Assembly: GCA_963845445.1 (NCBI GenBank)
Contig: CAWJSE010000002.1
Location: forward strand, 3,348,001 to 3,412,000
Length of the DNA: 64,000 bases
Source of the DNA: JABDBL01 sp963845445
Lineage (GTDB): Bacteria > Cyanobacteriota > Vampirovibrionia > Obscuribacterales > Obscuribacteraceae
Direction: 5' to 3'
Shown here: positions 9,124-17,374 of the stretch, piece by piece
How positions within the stretch are numbered: the first letter of the stretch is position 1
How the letters are laid out: each line of letters begins with the position of its first letter
Notes under the pieces: generated by a model
Seen by the model: only the letters and a program-made list of their open reading frames with translations
What the model was told of the DNA's origin: nothing
The model's database searches: none
Position numbers and translations under genes: made by a program

Positions 9124-9570
9124 TCAAAACAAGTGTTTGTTGATTTCTTTAAAAGCTGCTTCTAGTTCTTCTATTTTTTTTACTATTATCCCAGCCTCTT
9201 TAAGCTTCTTCTCGCCCTGACAATTAACGAAAAGAGGAGGCTCGCTCATGGCATAAAATACCTGCGCGATGCCATTTTCGATTAGCAATGACGCACAATC
9301 TTTTCCGCCTGATTTACGGATACTACAAGGTTCTAGCGATGAATACATTGTGGTGCCTCGCACTAATAAGCCTTTATCTTGTGCCTTTTTTATTGCTGCA
9401 GCTTCTGCATGCCAACCCTCGCCAAGTTCAAGAGTAAAGCCGGTTGAAAGCACATGCCCCTGAATGTTAACCAGTACCGCTCCTACGCGATAACAATTGG
9501 GACTAGCTGGAGCATTTCTAGATATTTCAAGAGCATGCCGCATAAAATCGAGGTCTGTAGGATTAGCCAT
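9124..9570 (-). CDS. Riboflavin-type cytidine/pyrimidine deaminase (RibD deaminase half)
   Basis: 148 aa with the zinc-dependent deaminase signature: WHAEAAAIKKA (His and catalytic Glu), then SLEPCSIRKSGGKDC, where PC and the following Cys complete the zinc site. This equals the N-terminal domain of RibD, which deaminates 2,5-diamino-6-ribosylamino-pyrimidinone 5'-phosphate in riboflavin synthesis. The family's reductase half is encoded separately 12 bp upstream on the same strand, so the two likely act as a split RibD. The second zinc-ligand spacing is one residue longer than in the classical PCxxxGRTPPC box, so a related nucleoside deaminase role is possible. Confidence 0.8.
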   Translation of the reverse strand: MANPTDLDFMRHALEISRNAPASPNCYRVGAVLVNIQGHVLSTGFTLELGEGWHAEAAAIKKAQDKGLLVRGTTMYSSLEPCSIRKSGGKDCASLLIENGIAQVFYAMSEPPLFVNCQGEKKLKEAGIIVKKIEELEAAFKEINKHLF

Positions 9571-9582
9571 GTCTATGCCCTA

Positions 9583-10263
9583 TTAATTTCCTGCGTAGCT
9601 ATCATTGACTATATCTAATACTGCCATATTGCCAATATTGCGAACTGAAGCAATTCGCAATCTATTTTTATCAATATTTTTGAATACAGCATCATTTACA
9701 AGTGATGGCGCTTTACTGTTGCCTACAAAAAATGGACTAATAGCTAAACGTAAACGATGAAACACACCTTGCGATAAAAACATGGTTAACACAGATGTTC
9801 CGCCCTCTACAAACAGTGATTTAACGCCAAATTTTTCTAAAGTAGCTACAATACCAGCTGCATTCATTTCTTTTACCATTATCATTTTTGCCGTATAGGC
9901 AAGATCTTTGTTAATACTAATGGTGCTATGCATCGGACACAATATAATTTTTTCTCCACTACCCCGAGTAAAAAAATCGGAGCTAGCCTCTAAATTGCCA
10001 CTGCGCGTGAGAGTAACCTTGATTGGGTCAGGAGGCTGCCCGCGCAATTCTCTTTCTGTAATTAATTCGGGCAAATGGCACGACAAAGACGGATTATCTT
10101 TGCGTACAGTATTGGCACCGACTAAAATTGCATCGCATAAGGCGCGATAAGAGTACATGTCTTGCAAGTCTTCATCGCTAGATAAACGTAGACGCTGGGC
10201 TGAGTCGCCGCCAGCTATATGTCCATCTAATGACATCGCAGCCGATATTTGGATAAGTTTCAT
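9583..10263 (-). CDS. RibD-type reductase (dihydrofolate reductase-like fold)
   Basis: About 226 aa from the chosen start. The product starts MKLIQISAAMSLDGHIAGGD, the characteristic N-terminus of RibD C-terminal/DHFR-like reductases. It contains CDAILVGANTVRKDNPSLSC (substrate/NADPH-binding GxxTxxxDNP) and the glycine-rich SLFVEGGTSVLTMFL cofactor loop. An 18-residue upstream extension of the frame is considered untranslated because the family begins at this Met. It lies 12 bp upstream of the deaminase half on the same strand, in the order reductase-deaminase, opposite to the domain order of fused RibD. Expected to reduce the ribose of the deaminated pyrimidine in riboflavin synthesis. Confidence 0.82.
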   Translation of the reverse strand: MKLIQISAAMSLDGHIAGGDSAQRLRLSSDEDLQDMYSYRALCDAILVGANTVRKDNPSLSCHLPELITERELRGQPPDPIKVTLTRSGNLEASSDFFTRGSGEKIILCPMHSTISINKDLAYTAKMIMVKEMNAAGIVATLEKFGVKSLFVEGGTSVLTMFLSQGVFHRLRLAISPFFVGNSKAPSLVNDAVFKNIDKNRLRIASVRNIGNMAVLDIVNDSYAGN

Positions 10264-11030
10264 AGTTCTAAAAAAATGCGCCCGCCAAAATAAACGTATT
10301 CTTTGAAAGAGTATCACTGATTCTAAATTATGCCCAAAAAGCCAAGAAGATAAAAAAGAAAAAATCGCGGCTGTCGAGAACTCTCCGCCCTATCATCTTC
10401 TCTGGCTTCAATTCTACTGAAAGACAGAAATTATATTGGTGCTAAAATTCTCTGCATTTTTGCAGACAGATGACGTGCTCAGTTTAGAAGAAACTTTCTG
10501 GTCAATTTAATAGCTCTTGCAGAGCTCGCGCGCCATCCATCACAAAATTACTAGGATAAAAGCAGCGATTCTAGCTGTTTTTATCGAAATTAAATTATCT
10601 GCTCTCAAATCGAATTTTTGGTACAATGTGCAGGTTTTGAAACGCTGGCGCGTGCGGCTATTCGAATGCTTGACAATACGAATTGTCATAAACATCACAG
10701 CGAAATTATTATATTAATTGCACCGCTTTTAAGTTTATGAGCTATTTTTTTGGGCACACCTACGATTTGCAAATCGTAGGTTCAAAATCAATTTGTTTAT
10801 AAATTAAAGCCATATTTTTAGTACACCATTCGAATACTTGATAATACGACTTTTCGTCCATACGAAGCCAAAATTCTCATGTTAAATACTAGCACTTTTC
10901 CGGTTTAAAATCATTGCTTTGGGTACGGTAATACGAAGTTAAATAAGGGTTTGTGTACAAGCTGCTGTGCCATCGGCTGGTCTGATTTATAATTTCAAGA
11001 TTCGCAGCAAAGAAACCGGAGCGCAGAGCC
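10264..11030. other. Long AT-rich intergenic region between divergent ribD and lipA genes
   Basis: About 770 bp without a supported gene. It holds a perfect 22-bp palindrome CCTACGATTTGCAAATCGTA-GG (10759-10780), an inverted repeat TGACAAT-ACGA-ATTGTCA (10671-10688), and a 23-bp imperfect direct repeat beginning ATTCGAAT (10659 and 10828). These would suit operator or regulatory sites for the divergent genes, but no known regulator motif is recognised. Confidence 0.55.
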
Positions 11031-11930
11031 ATGAATAACCCGTTGACGGCCAATCGGGCCATAAAGCCCAAAGAAAGATTGCCTGAATGGGCGCGTCGTT
11101 CAGTACTAAATACAGAACAGAACAGACAAGTAAGGGGCATTCTAAAAGAGCAGCGTTTAAACACCATTTGTGAAAGCGGTCGCTGTCCCAATAAAGGAGA
11201 GTGTTGGGCCGCAGGGACAGCCACTTTTATGCTTATGGGTGAGTTGTGCACTCGCACTTGTAGATTTTGTGCTGTCAATAAAGGTATGCCTGGACCATTA
11301 GATCCGCAAGAGCCGCATCGCGTAGCAAAAGCCTGCGCAGATATGAATTTAAAGCATGTGGTTTTAACCTCAGTAAATCGTGATGACTTGCCAGATCAGG
11401 GCGCCAGCCATTTTGCTGCCACTATATTGGCATTAAAGCAGGCTATTGCCAATGTTACAGTAGAAGTGCTGACACCTGATTTTCAGGGTCGTATAGATTG
11501 TTTAGAAATTGTTTTAGCCGCCAGTCCAGCTGTTTTCAATCATAATCTTGAGACTGTGCCGCGTCTTTATAAGCAGGTAAGACCAGGTTCTAAATACAAA
11601 CGTTCATTGCAAGTATTAGCCAATGCTAAGCGTTTAGCGCCAACGGTGCCCACCAAATCTGGCATAATGCTCGGTCTGGGTGAGCAAAAAGAAGAAATAG
11701 CAGAAGTATTGCGCGATTTGCGCGCCCATAATTGTGACATTTTGACTCTAGGCCAATATTTAAGACCAAGCCTGGATCAATTGCCAGTAGATCGCTATAT
11801 ACCTGAAGAAGAATTTGAAAATTGGGCGCAAGTAGCTAATAGTCTGGGCTTTAGTAAAGTGCACTCTGGTCCATTGGTGCGTAGCTCTTATCATGCCGCA
11901 GAATTTGCTGATACAGTATTAACACCCTGA
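11031..11930 (+). CDS. lipA: Lipoyl synthase
   Basis: Radical SAM enzyme inserting two sulfurs into octanoyl groups of lipoyl-dependent enzymes. Both iron-sulfur sites are visible. The auxiliary cluster motif is CESGRCPNKGECW (C-x4-C-x5-C) and the radical SAM motif is CTRTCRFCAV (C-x3-C-x2-C). Further signatures are NHNLETVPRLY, KSGIMLGLGE and the C-terminal GPLVRSSYHA with the Ser that ligates the auxiliary cluster. At 299 aa it is full length for the family. The start ATG is preceded by GGAGCGCAGAGCC. It is a stand-alone host-type gene, and no lipB neighbour is seen. Confidence 0.96.
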   Translation: MNNPLTANRAIKPKERLPEWARRSVLNTEQNRQVRGILKEQRLNTICESGRCPNKGECWAAGTATFMLMGELCTRTCRFCAVNKGMPGPLDPQEPHRVAKACADMNLKHVVLTSVNRDDLPDQGASHFAATILALKQAIANVTVEVLTPDFQGRIDCLEIVLAASPAVFNHNLETVPRLYKQVRPGSKYKRSLQVLANAKRLAPTVPTKSGIMLGLGEQKEEIAEVLRDLRAHNCDILTLGQYLRPSLDQLPVDRYIPEEEFENWAQVANSLGFSKVHSGPLVRSSYHAAEFADTVLTP

Positions 11931-12033
11931 ACTTAGTGCTTAGAGTTAAAATAGCCAGTGAGCTAGCCATAGCAAACAGGTATGTCTAGATAGTCGAAGA
12001 GTAAAAAGGCAGGTTCAATTGGTGGATTTGGTT

Positions 12034-13470
12034 ATGGCAGACGATAAAATAGATGACGCCCATCAAAGTGAAAGCACTGATGATGTATCAAAAAATGCCC
12101 TTCTTGCTCAGGCAAAAAAACTATTAGACGAAGGAAAAATCGAAGACAGCCTTAAGCTTGTCAAAGGCTATTGGTTGGAAAACCCTGATGATGCCGAGGC
12201 TGCTGACTTATTTTCTGAACTAATGAAAGAAAGTGGACGTTCTGAATTATCTAAACGTCTGCACACATTAGCTGAACAATTACCATCAATGTCTCATCCA
12301 GTTGATTCGCAATCGCTATCTATGGCCGACTCGCAGCACGACGAATTCGATGATGAAGACGAAGATTTAATTGAAAAAGAAAAGCCGCAAGCTGAGCTTG
12401 CTCCGCCCGGCGGCAAAGAATTTTTTGAAGCTGGCTATAGTTTGATTGACGCCCGCCAGCATGAATTGGCAGCCATGTTATTGAATAGAGCCGCCCGTAT
12501 GGCTCCGGAAGAGCCAACCGTAAATTATGAACTAGGCTTTGCCCTTATGTCCATGAAACGCTTTGAGCAAGCAATTCCGCACTTAGAACAAGCGCTAGAT
12601 CAAGCGGCAGATTTCGACACTTTGTTGAATCTATTGGTTTGCTACACATTAACCAGGCAGCTGGGCAAAGCTCATGGCATGCTGGCAAAAATGAATAGTG
12701 TCTCCCTCGATGCCGAGCAAAAAAAAGAAGTTTCGCACCGTCTTTCGGTATTAAGACGTTTGGAAACTTTGCGCAGTAAAGCTAAGCTTAATACTCGCGA
12801 TTGGCTATTTGCCTTATATGGCAGCGTTTTGCTGAGACCATCTACCACAGAAGATAAAACAAAAGAAGACTCACACAGCATAGGGCAAATGCTTGCTGTA
12901 ATGAAAGGAGTTTTGGATGGGCTATCTGCTCTTCCTGAAACGATAGAATTCTATGGACCGCAAAGCCGTCCGTTGGCGCAATCGTTAGCAGAATTTTTAG
13001 AAATTCCCATTACTAGTTACAAAGGTCCAGATCAGCCTGTTCAAGCTCTTTTGGTTATGAGCTGGGCATCAGATATAATTGGCCCGCACAAATCATTTAT
13101 GACTAAAGAAAAGAACCGCAGCATTTTCAGCTACGGTCTTACCTGGGATGAAGCACTGCCTGTGGTGCCAGAAATAGTAGGCACTCTGGCGCATGAAGAG
13201 CTTATGCCCTGGAATGAAAATAAAGCAGATGGTTCTGCCTCCCCCAATCTTCAGATTGCTGGCTCTAATCAGAGAAACTTTACCCCTCAAAATGAGAGAG
13301 CTTATAAAGCCATTTTGGCAGATGCGCGCGATTTAGAATCTGATCCCAGAACTATAAAATTTGTGCAAGAAGCTCTAGACTATTACGATAGTAAAAAGCA
13401 GCATCTCATGCTCTGCAATCCTGATGCTTTTGGCTTTCGTCCTGAATATACTGCCGAAGTGGTTGATTAA
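12034..13470 (+). CDS. TPR-containing protein
   Basis: About 478 aa. After an acidic N-terminal third (ADDKIDDAHQSESTDD, then DDEDEDLIEKEK), tetratricopeptide-like helices follow: LLAQAKKLLDEGKIEDSLKL, AGYSLIDARQHELAAMLLNRA, NYELGFALMSMKRFEQAIPHL. The C-terminal half (SIGQMLAVMKGVLDGLSALPETIEFYGPQSRPL...) is less clear and ends with a DAFGFRPEYTAEVVD tail. It may be an M48-like or chaperone-related scaffold, but no catalytic motif is seen. The start is either TTG at 12019 or ATG at 12034, and ATG is chosen because the TTG site is weak. Likely cytoplasmic, with no signal peptide. Confidence 0.75.
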   Translation: MADDKIDDAHQSESTDDVSKNALLAQAKKLLDEGKIEDSLKLVKGYWLENPDDAEAADLFSELMKESGRSELSKRLHTLAEQLPSMSHPVDSQSLSMADSQHDEFDDEDEDLIEKEKPQAELAPPGGKEFFEAGYSLIDARQHELAAMLLNRAARMAPEEPTVNYELGFALMSMKRFEQAIPHLEQALDQAADFDTLLNLLVCYTLTRQLGKAHGMLAKMNSVSLDAEQKKEVSHRLSVLRRLETLRSKAKLNTRDWLFALYGSVLLRPSTTEDKTKEDSHSIGQMLAVMKGVLDGLSALPETIEFYGPQSRPLAQSLAEFLEIPITSYKGPDQPVQALLVMSWASDIIGPHKSFMTKEKNRSIFSYGLTWDEALPVVPEIVGTLAHEELMPWNENKADGSASPNLQIAGSNQRNFTPQNERAYKAILADARDLESDPRTIKFVQEALDYYDSKKQHLMLCNPDAFGFRPEYTAEVVD

Positions 13471-13977
13471 AAAGCACCACAAAAGGCAAAGAGCCTGAAA
13501 ATAGACGATGTTATTATTTGTAGTTAATAGAAAGTGGTGCTCGCGCTAACTTTAGTAGTTGTAAAGCAGGCATTTAATTTGATTATAGTATAAGCAAATA
13601 CTAGGTTTAGACTCAAAGTTCAAAAGTACAAATAGTAAGTCTGTAGCAAAATCCCTATTCAACCGGCTTTGCTGGTTTGCTTGAAAGCTAAAAGCACTAC
13701 TTGCTTTTGCTAGGGCAAATTTGGCAGTCTTTGTGTATCTATGATTTCATTTCCACGGACGGAATTGACCCCCACACCCTAACTTCCCCAAAATGAGAAA
13801 TACTTGCTGCTTGAGGATAAGCAGGAAGTGGAATCGTGCTTCGACGATAAGGGCGCTGGGAACAAGAGAAGACCCCTCTTATTCAGCACCCAATACCCGG
13901 CGCGGATCGATTCCAGATTGTCTGGATTCAGCCGGTGGGATGAGCTAGTGTCTCGAAAATGGAAAAAGGAGACACCC
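13471..13977. other. Intergenic region entering the third GC-rich block
   Basis: AT-rich to about 13770 with no supported gene, then GC-rich. An open frame from TTG 13804 runs into the 13978 gene but has no ribosome site, so it is treated as leader. Confidence 0.4.
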
Positions 13978-14588
13978 GTGAACTTGTTGAACGCCTTTCT
14001 TGATGACCCTCGCAGCAGGACAATCAATCCCATTGTCCTGCAAGTGGCGAATTTCCTCGCCTTGCAAATCCCGATTCCCAAGGAGAGAAAGTCGAAAGAG
14101 CCCACCAGGAGGGCTCGCTGGATCGAAGAGTTCCTGGCCGCCTATACCGACTTGCCGGACGGTGGACTCCCTCAATTGGAGGGCCTTCTTCTTCTGGCTC
14201 ATCAATCACGTCATCAAGACGCTGGCGTTGCCGGATCGGCCCTGACAAGGATGCCTTCGGCTTCGCTCTCAACTCTCTGAGCAACGAAACGGATGGTGTG
14301 GCTGAGTCAGTCCTGGTGCGGCGGGTTCTTCGGCACTCGCCTAGGAATTGCCCGGGCTGGTGCGCCTACCGCGTTTGTCTCCGCCACCAGGGTCAGCAGG
14401 CCAGACTGGCAGTGCTTTATGCCGGAAAGTTGATGAACAAGCCGCCGGTGAAAGCTCGGCGTGACGAACTTGAATCGCGCAGGGCCGGTATTGCGGGTGT
14501 GCCTCCATTCGGCTTTCGCTCGCGCGTCAATAGTGAATTCTTCCATAGCTGCATGCTCCAGTTGATGGAAGTTGCTCGGCCACAGTAA
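13978..14588 (+). CDS. Hypothetical protein, about 200 aa, apparently frameshifted
   Basis: Site AAAAAGGAG precedes GTG 13978. The first frame gives VNLLNAFLDDPRSRTINPIV...PRRARWIEEFLAAY and then degrades, stopping at 14280. The other frame gives DAFGFALNSLSNETDGVAESVLVRRVLR and continues to 14588 with a Cys-containing NCPGWCAYRVCLRH segment. Joining them needs one indel between about 14180 and 14250. No family recognised. Followed 53 bp later by a small membrane protein in the same orientation. Confidence 0.45.
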
Positions 14589-14641
14589 GGCGCGTGTTGC
14601 GCCAAGAGCAGTTTTCACTGAACCACTGAAGGAGGTGGTAG

Positions 14642-14857
14642 ATGACAGGGCTGCCAGCTTTGCTAGAGTGGCTGCAAGCTTTAGCCAGCGTGATCGCGGA
14701 TTTTTTCCACGACCCAGTCAAATTCATCGGCATGGCAGCCTCAATTCTAGGGCTCGCCGTCTTGCGTTCTTTCTTCCGCCGTCGCCGCAGGGAACCCTTG
14801 CCGACAGTCGATGCAGTCAGTGATGGAGAACACCAACAGCAGAAGCACCGAGACTAA
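14642..14857 (+). CDS. Small single-span membrane protein, 71 aa
   Basis: GAAGGAGGTGGTAG precedes the ATG, a near-ideal ribosome site. The product has an amphipathic N-terminus (MTGLPALLEWLQALASVIADFF), a transmembrane helix (FIGMAASILGLAVLRSFF, about 28-45), a strongly basic RRRRRE stop-transfer and a polar tail. It is comparable in layout to the other small membrane proteins of the GC-rich blocks. No family recognised; a holin-like or membrane-anchor role is only a possibility. Confidence 0.65.
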   Translation: MTGLPALLEWLQALASVIADFFHDPVKFIGMAASILGLAVLRSFFRRRRREPLPTVDAVSDGEHQQQKHRD

Positions 14858-14995
14858 CACTTTTACCCTGAAAGGGGGAAGGCATGACTTCGTAAAGCGC
14901 CGCGGCCGCGTGTGATTGGAGGATTCTGTCCGCGTCGGGTCCGGCGTGTTGCTGGTTTGCCGACGCGGATGCTTTGGGCTTGCAGGAGGTGAGGA

Positions 14996-15362
14996 ATGGC
15001 AAGCGACTCGGGCAATTCGTACCAGACTGAAATCCCATTCGGTCAGGGCGTTAAAGTCTTTTGCGCAATGGACTGGATCACCACTGTCGCCGTCCTCGAT
15101 GACGGTAGAATCTGTGCAGAGGACACAGATCAACCAAGCGGTAAACCACCGCTTAAAATGGCCTGCGGGGTTCAGATCGCAGGAAGCCGTGGAGGGAGTA
15201 ATCGAGTTGGGCATTGAGCTGACGATCGGTGGTCCTCAGGCAGTGAGGCGCATGATATGCCGCTTCCTTCGCATCGACCACAGCAGGAGGGTCCTCACTA
15301 TTGAATTCGACCCAAACTTCTGGTACGGGGCATTATACCCCGCCGCCTCCTTCGATCTATGA
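14996..15362 (+). CDS. Hypothetical protein, about 120 aa, possibly frameshifted
   Basis: AGGAGGTGAGGA directly precedes ATG 14996. The first frame reads ASDSGNSYQTEIPFGQGVKV...ITTVAVLDDGRICAED and stops at 15217 after losing its character. Another frame continues with EGVIELGIELTIGGPQAVRRMI and ends LTIEFDPNFWYGALYPAA at 15362. One indel around 15130-15180 would join them. Alternatively they are two short genes. No family recognised. Confidence 0.4.
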
Positions 15363-15404
15363 TGACCTCCCCAATACTTTCCCCGGTCATCAAATAGAAG
15401 GCTC

Positions 15405-15470
15405 ACGGAGAGGCAGGTCTTGTCCTGTCTCTCCGTCACCTTCTACACTTTTTGGCATTTTTGTTTTTTT
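15405..15470 (+). terminator. Rho-independent terminator at the end of the third GC-rich block
   Basis: ACGGAGAGGCAGG-TCTTGT-CCTGTCTCTCCGT is a 13-bp near-perfect stem, followed by T-rich sequence (ACTTTTTGGCATTTTTGTTTTTTT). It closes the plus-strand genes 13978-15362. Confidence 0.85.
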
Positions 15471-15557
15471 AGAATCTGATTAAATGAAGCCCTATATATT
15501 AATTAAATTCCTAAGATCGTACTATAGTATATTAGTGCCATAGGAACATTGTGAATT

Positions 15558-15806
15558 ATGTTAGAACAAAATATTTCGGTTAAAGTTATTGGCTCAAACG
15601 GACAAATCTCTCTTGGGAAACAATTTGCCGGACAACAAGTTTTGGTTGAACAACAAGAAGAAGGTGTCTGGTTAATTCGCACTGCCGAAGTAATTCCACA
15701 CAACGAACTTTGGTTGCATAACCCGACAGCTGTTCAAGACCTTATGAATGCTATGAATTGGGCAAAGAAAAATCCACTGGCAAAAAATAGTCAAAGTAAG
15801 GAATGA
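15558..15806 (+). CDS. AbrB/SpoVT-like antitoxin, no toxin partner beside it
   Basis: 82 aa with a swapped-hairpin AbrB-type N-terminus (VKVIGSNGQISLGKQFAGQQVLVEQQEEGVWLIRTAEVIP) and a C-terminal tail that would bind a toxin. The product resembles VapB/PhdYefM-type antitoxin DNA-binding domains. No toxin frame follows: the next gene is convergent and begins one base after the stop. The palindromic TACTATAGTA at 15521-15530 in the promoter is a plausible autoregulatory operator. An orphan antitoxin, or a stand-alone regulator. Confidence 0.65.
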   Translation: MLEQNISVKVIGSNGQISLGKQFAGQQVLVEQQEEGVWLIRTAEVIPHNELWLHNPTAVQDLMNAMNWAKKNPLAKNSQSKE

Positions 15807-17294
15807 TCAAGCTGCTAATTCGCCACTAAGGTACATTTTGCAATAATGTTCGGCATTCGCTTTTAAATCATTTTCTGCCAATTCACGCGCTGCCCGTGTG
15901 GGTAATGCAATAGGAATAATTTTGCAGCCGCCATATCTATCGTAAAGCTTGAGAGTGCTGGAGATAGGGCTAACATCCCATTCTGCAATATTCATTCTAT
16001 TATTGCCTTCTTTTAATTCCAATCTCATAAGCAAAGTGTCTGCGCCAGAGCCTAAATCGCTTTGGGTAATTATGCGTCTTTCCATTCTAGCTAGAGTCTG
16101 ATCGATTGCTTCATTGTCTTTGATGTTTATATTCAAGTTAGCAACTAAACCAACCAAGCTAATATTCTGCACTTCAGATTCTGCTAATTCATCCTCGTCT
16201 TCCTCATATTCTTGTGATGCGTTGACTTTTGGTATTTGCAATACTTGCCCTTCTTTGAGTTTGGCTACCGGATTGCCTGTATTATCAACGCGCACGCTTA
16301 GTCCGTTAAGCAGAGCTATGTCTGCCCACATATTTTCGTCCTGCACATCAATATGGCTGGCGGCAATTGATTTCAGTGTATCTCCTTCTCTGCATGTATA
16401 GCTTATGAAGTCTTTATTAGCAGCCTGGTTTTGTTTGGCATACAAAACTAAAGCACCAATTTCTTTTAAAACGTGTATTTTGTATCTTAGAATTTCAGAG
16501 CGATGCGGCAGCAATATTATTTTGGCTTCTGGCTTAATTGCGCCAACTGCTTCTGCTCCTTCTTCATTTTTTAGAGGCTTAATATTTTTTGCCTGCACAT
16601 TGATTGTATAGATCAGAGGCGCCAATCTTGCGTCTTTCAAAACAAAGCGGGCAATGTTCTCCAGAGTATCCTCTGCTCTAACTGCACAAGGCTGCCGTTT
16701 TTGTTTGCCGATAAGATCTATAAATAATTCTGCCCACATTCTTTTTGCGGTGCGTTCATCAACTTTTTGGTTTGTAAGATCATTGATTAGCACCATAATA
16801 TTTTCTATAATGCTCAACCCAATATTGGCTGGCTTCTTCGGTGCAGTACCCACTGTGCTGCTATCAGCACGTCGTCCTTCAGTCATTGGTGCGGCTATTT
16901 CATCATCGTCGTCCAAATCATTGCTTTCTGAAGTGTCCAAATCTATTTCAGGACGCCCAGTATCATTGTCGTCCGCATCTGCTTTCTTAGGATCTGTTAT
17001 TTGTACTGTAGGCAGAGTTTGCACTAATGATTTGATATCGGTAGCATTAGGATCTTGACCGCCTGGTGTTGTATTTGTAGTGGTGGTGCCAGCAGTGCCG
17101 GTTGTAGTTGTGCCTGTGGTATTTGTGGTAGCCGTAGTACCAGTGGTAGTCACCCCTGTTTGTCCGGTGGTGGCACCGGCTGTTGCAGTAATAATTATGT
17201 TGGTGGCATTAGCAGTTTGTGGCACAGGCAATTTTGTGTCGCTAAGTCCATCAACTAGGGTGCTGCCTTTTACTGCTGGCGGCACTAGTGGCAT
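15807..17294 (-). CDS. LysM-containing protein with Thr-rich N-terminus
   Basis: 495 aa. Residues about 30-80 are a low-complexity Thr/Ala/Gly stretch (TGTTATTNTTGTTTTG). An acidic linker (DLDDDDE) and a helical segment follow. A LysM-like repeat lies at about 201-265 (AEDTLENIARFVLKD) and a clear LysM at about 297-356 (YTCREGDTLKSIAASHI...QVLQIPK), a peptidoglycan-binding fold. The ATG has no ribosome site. The frame stays open upstream to within a few codons of the stop of the 809-aa neighbour, so both may be one gene split by an indel near 17385. Presumably extracytoplasmic, but no signal peptide is visible. Confidence 0.7.
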   Translation of the reverse strand: MPLVPPAVKGSTLVDGLSDTKLPVPQTANATNIIITATAGATTGQTGVTTTGTTATTNTTGTTTTGTAGTTTTNTTPGGQDPNATDIKSLVQTLPTVQITDPKKADADDNDTGRPEIDLDTSESNDLDDDDEIAAPMTEGRRADSSTVGTAPKKPANIGLSIIENIMVLINDLTNQKVDERTAKRMWAELFIDLIGKQKRQPCAVRAEDTLENIARFVLKDARLAPLIYTINVQAKNIKPLKNEEGAEAVGAIKPEAKIILLPHRSEILRYKIHVLKEIGALVLYAKQNQAANKDFISYTCREGDTLKSIAASHIDVQDENMWADIALLNGLSVRVDNTGNPVAKLKEGQVLQIPKVNASQEYEEDEDELAESEVQNISLVGLVANLNINIKDNEAIDQTLARMERRIITQSDLGSGADTLLMRLELKEGNNRMNIAEWDVSPISSTLKLYDRYGGCKIIPIALPTRAARELAENDLKANAEHYCKMYLSGELAA

Positions 17295-17374
17295 GCCGAT
17301 GCCAGTATTGCCGATGCCTGAAGTTGAAACTTCTCCGCCTTTCTTTCCCCCTTGTCCAGTGACGACTGCATCTA

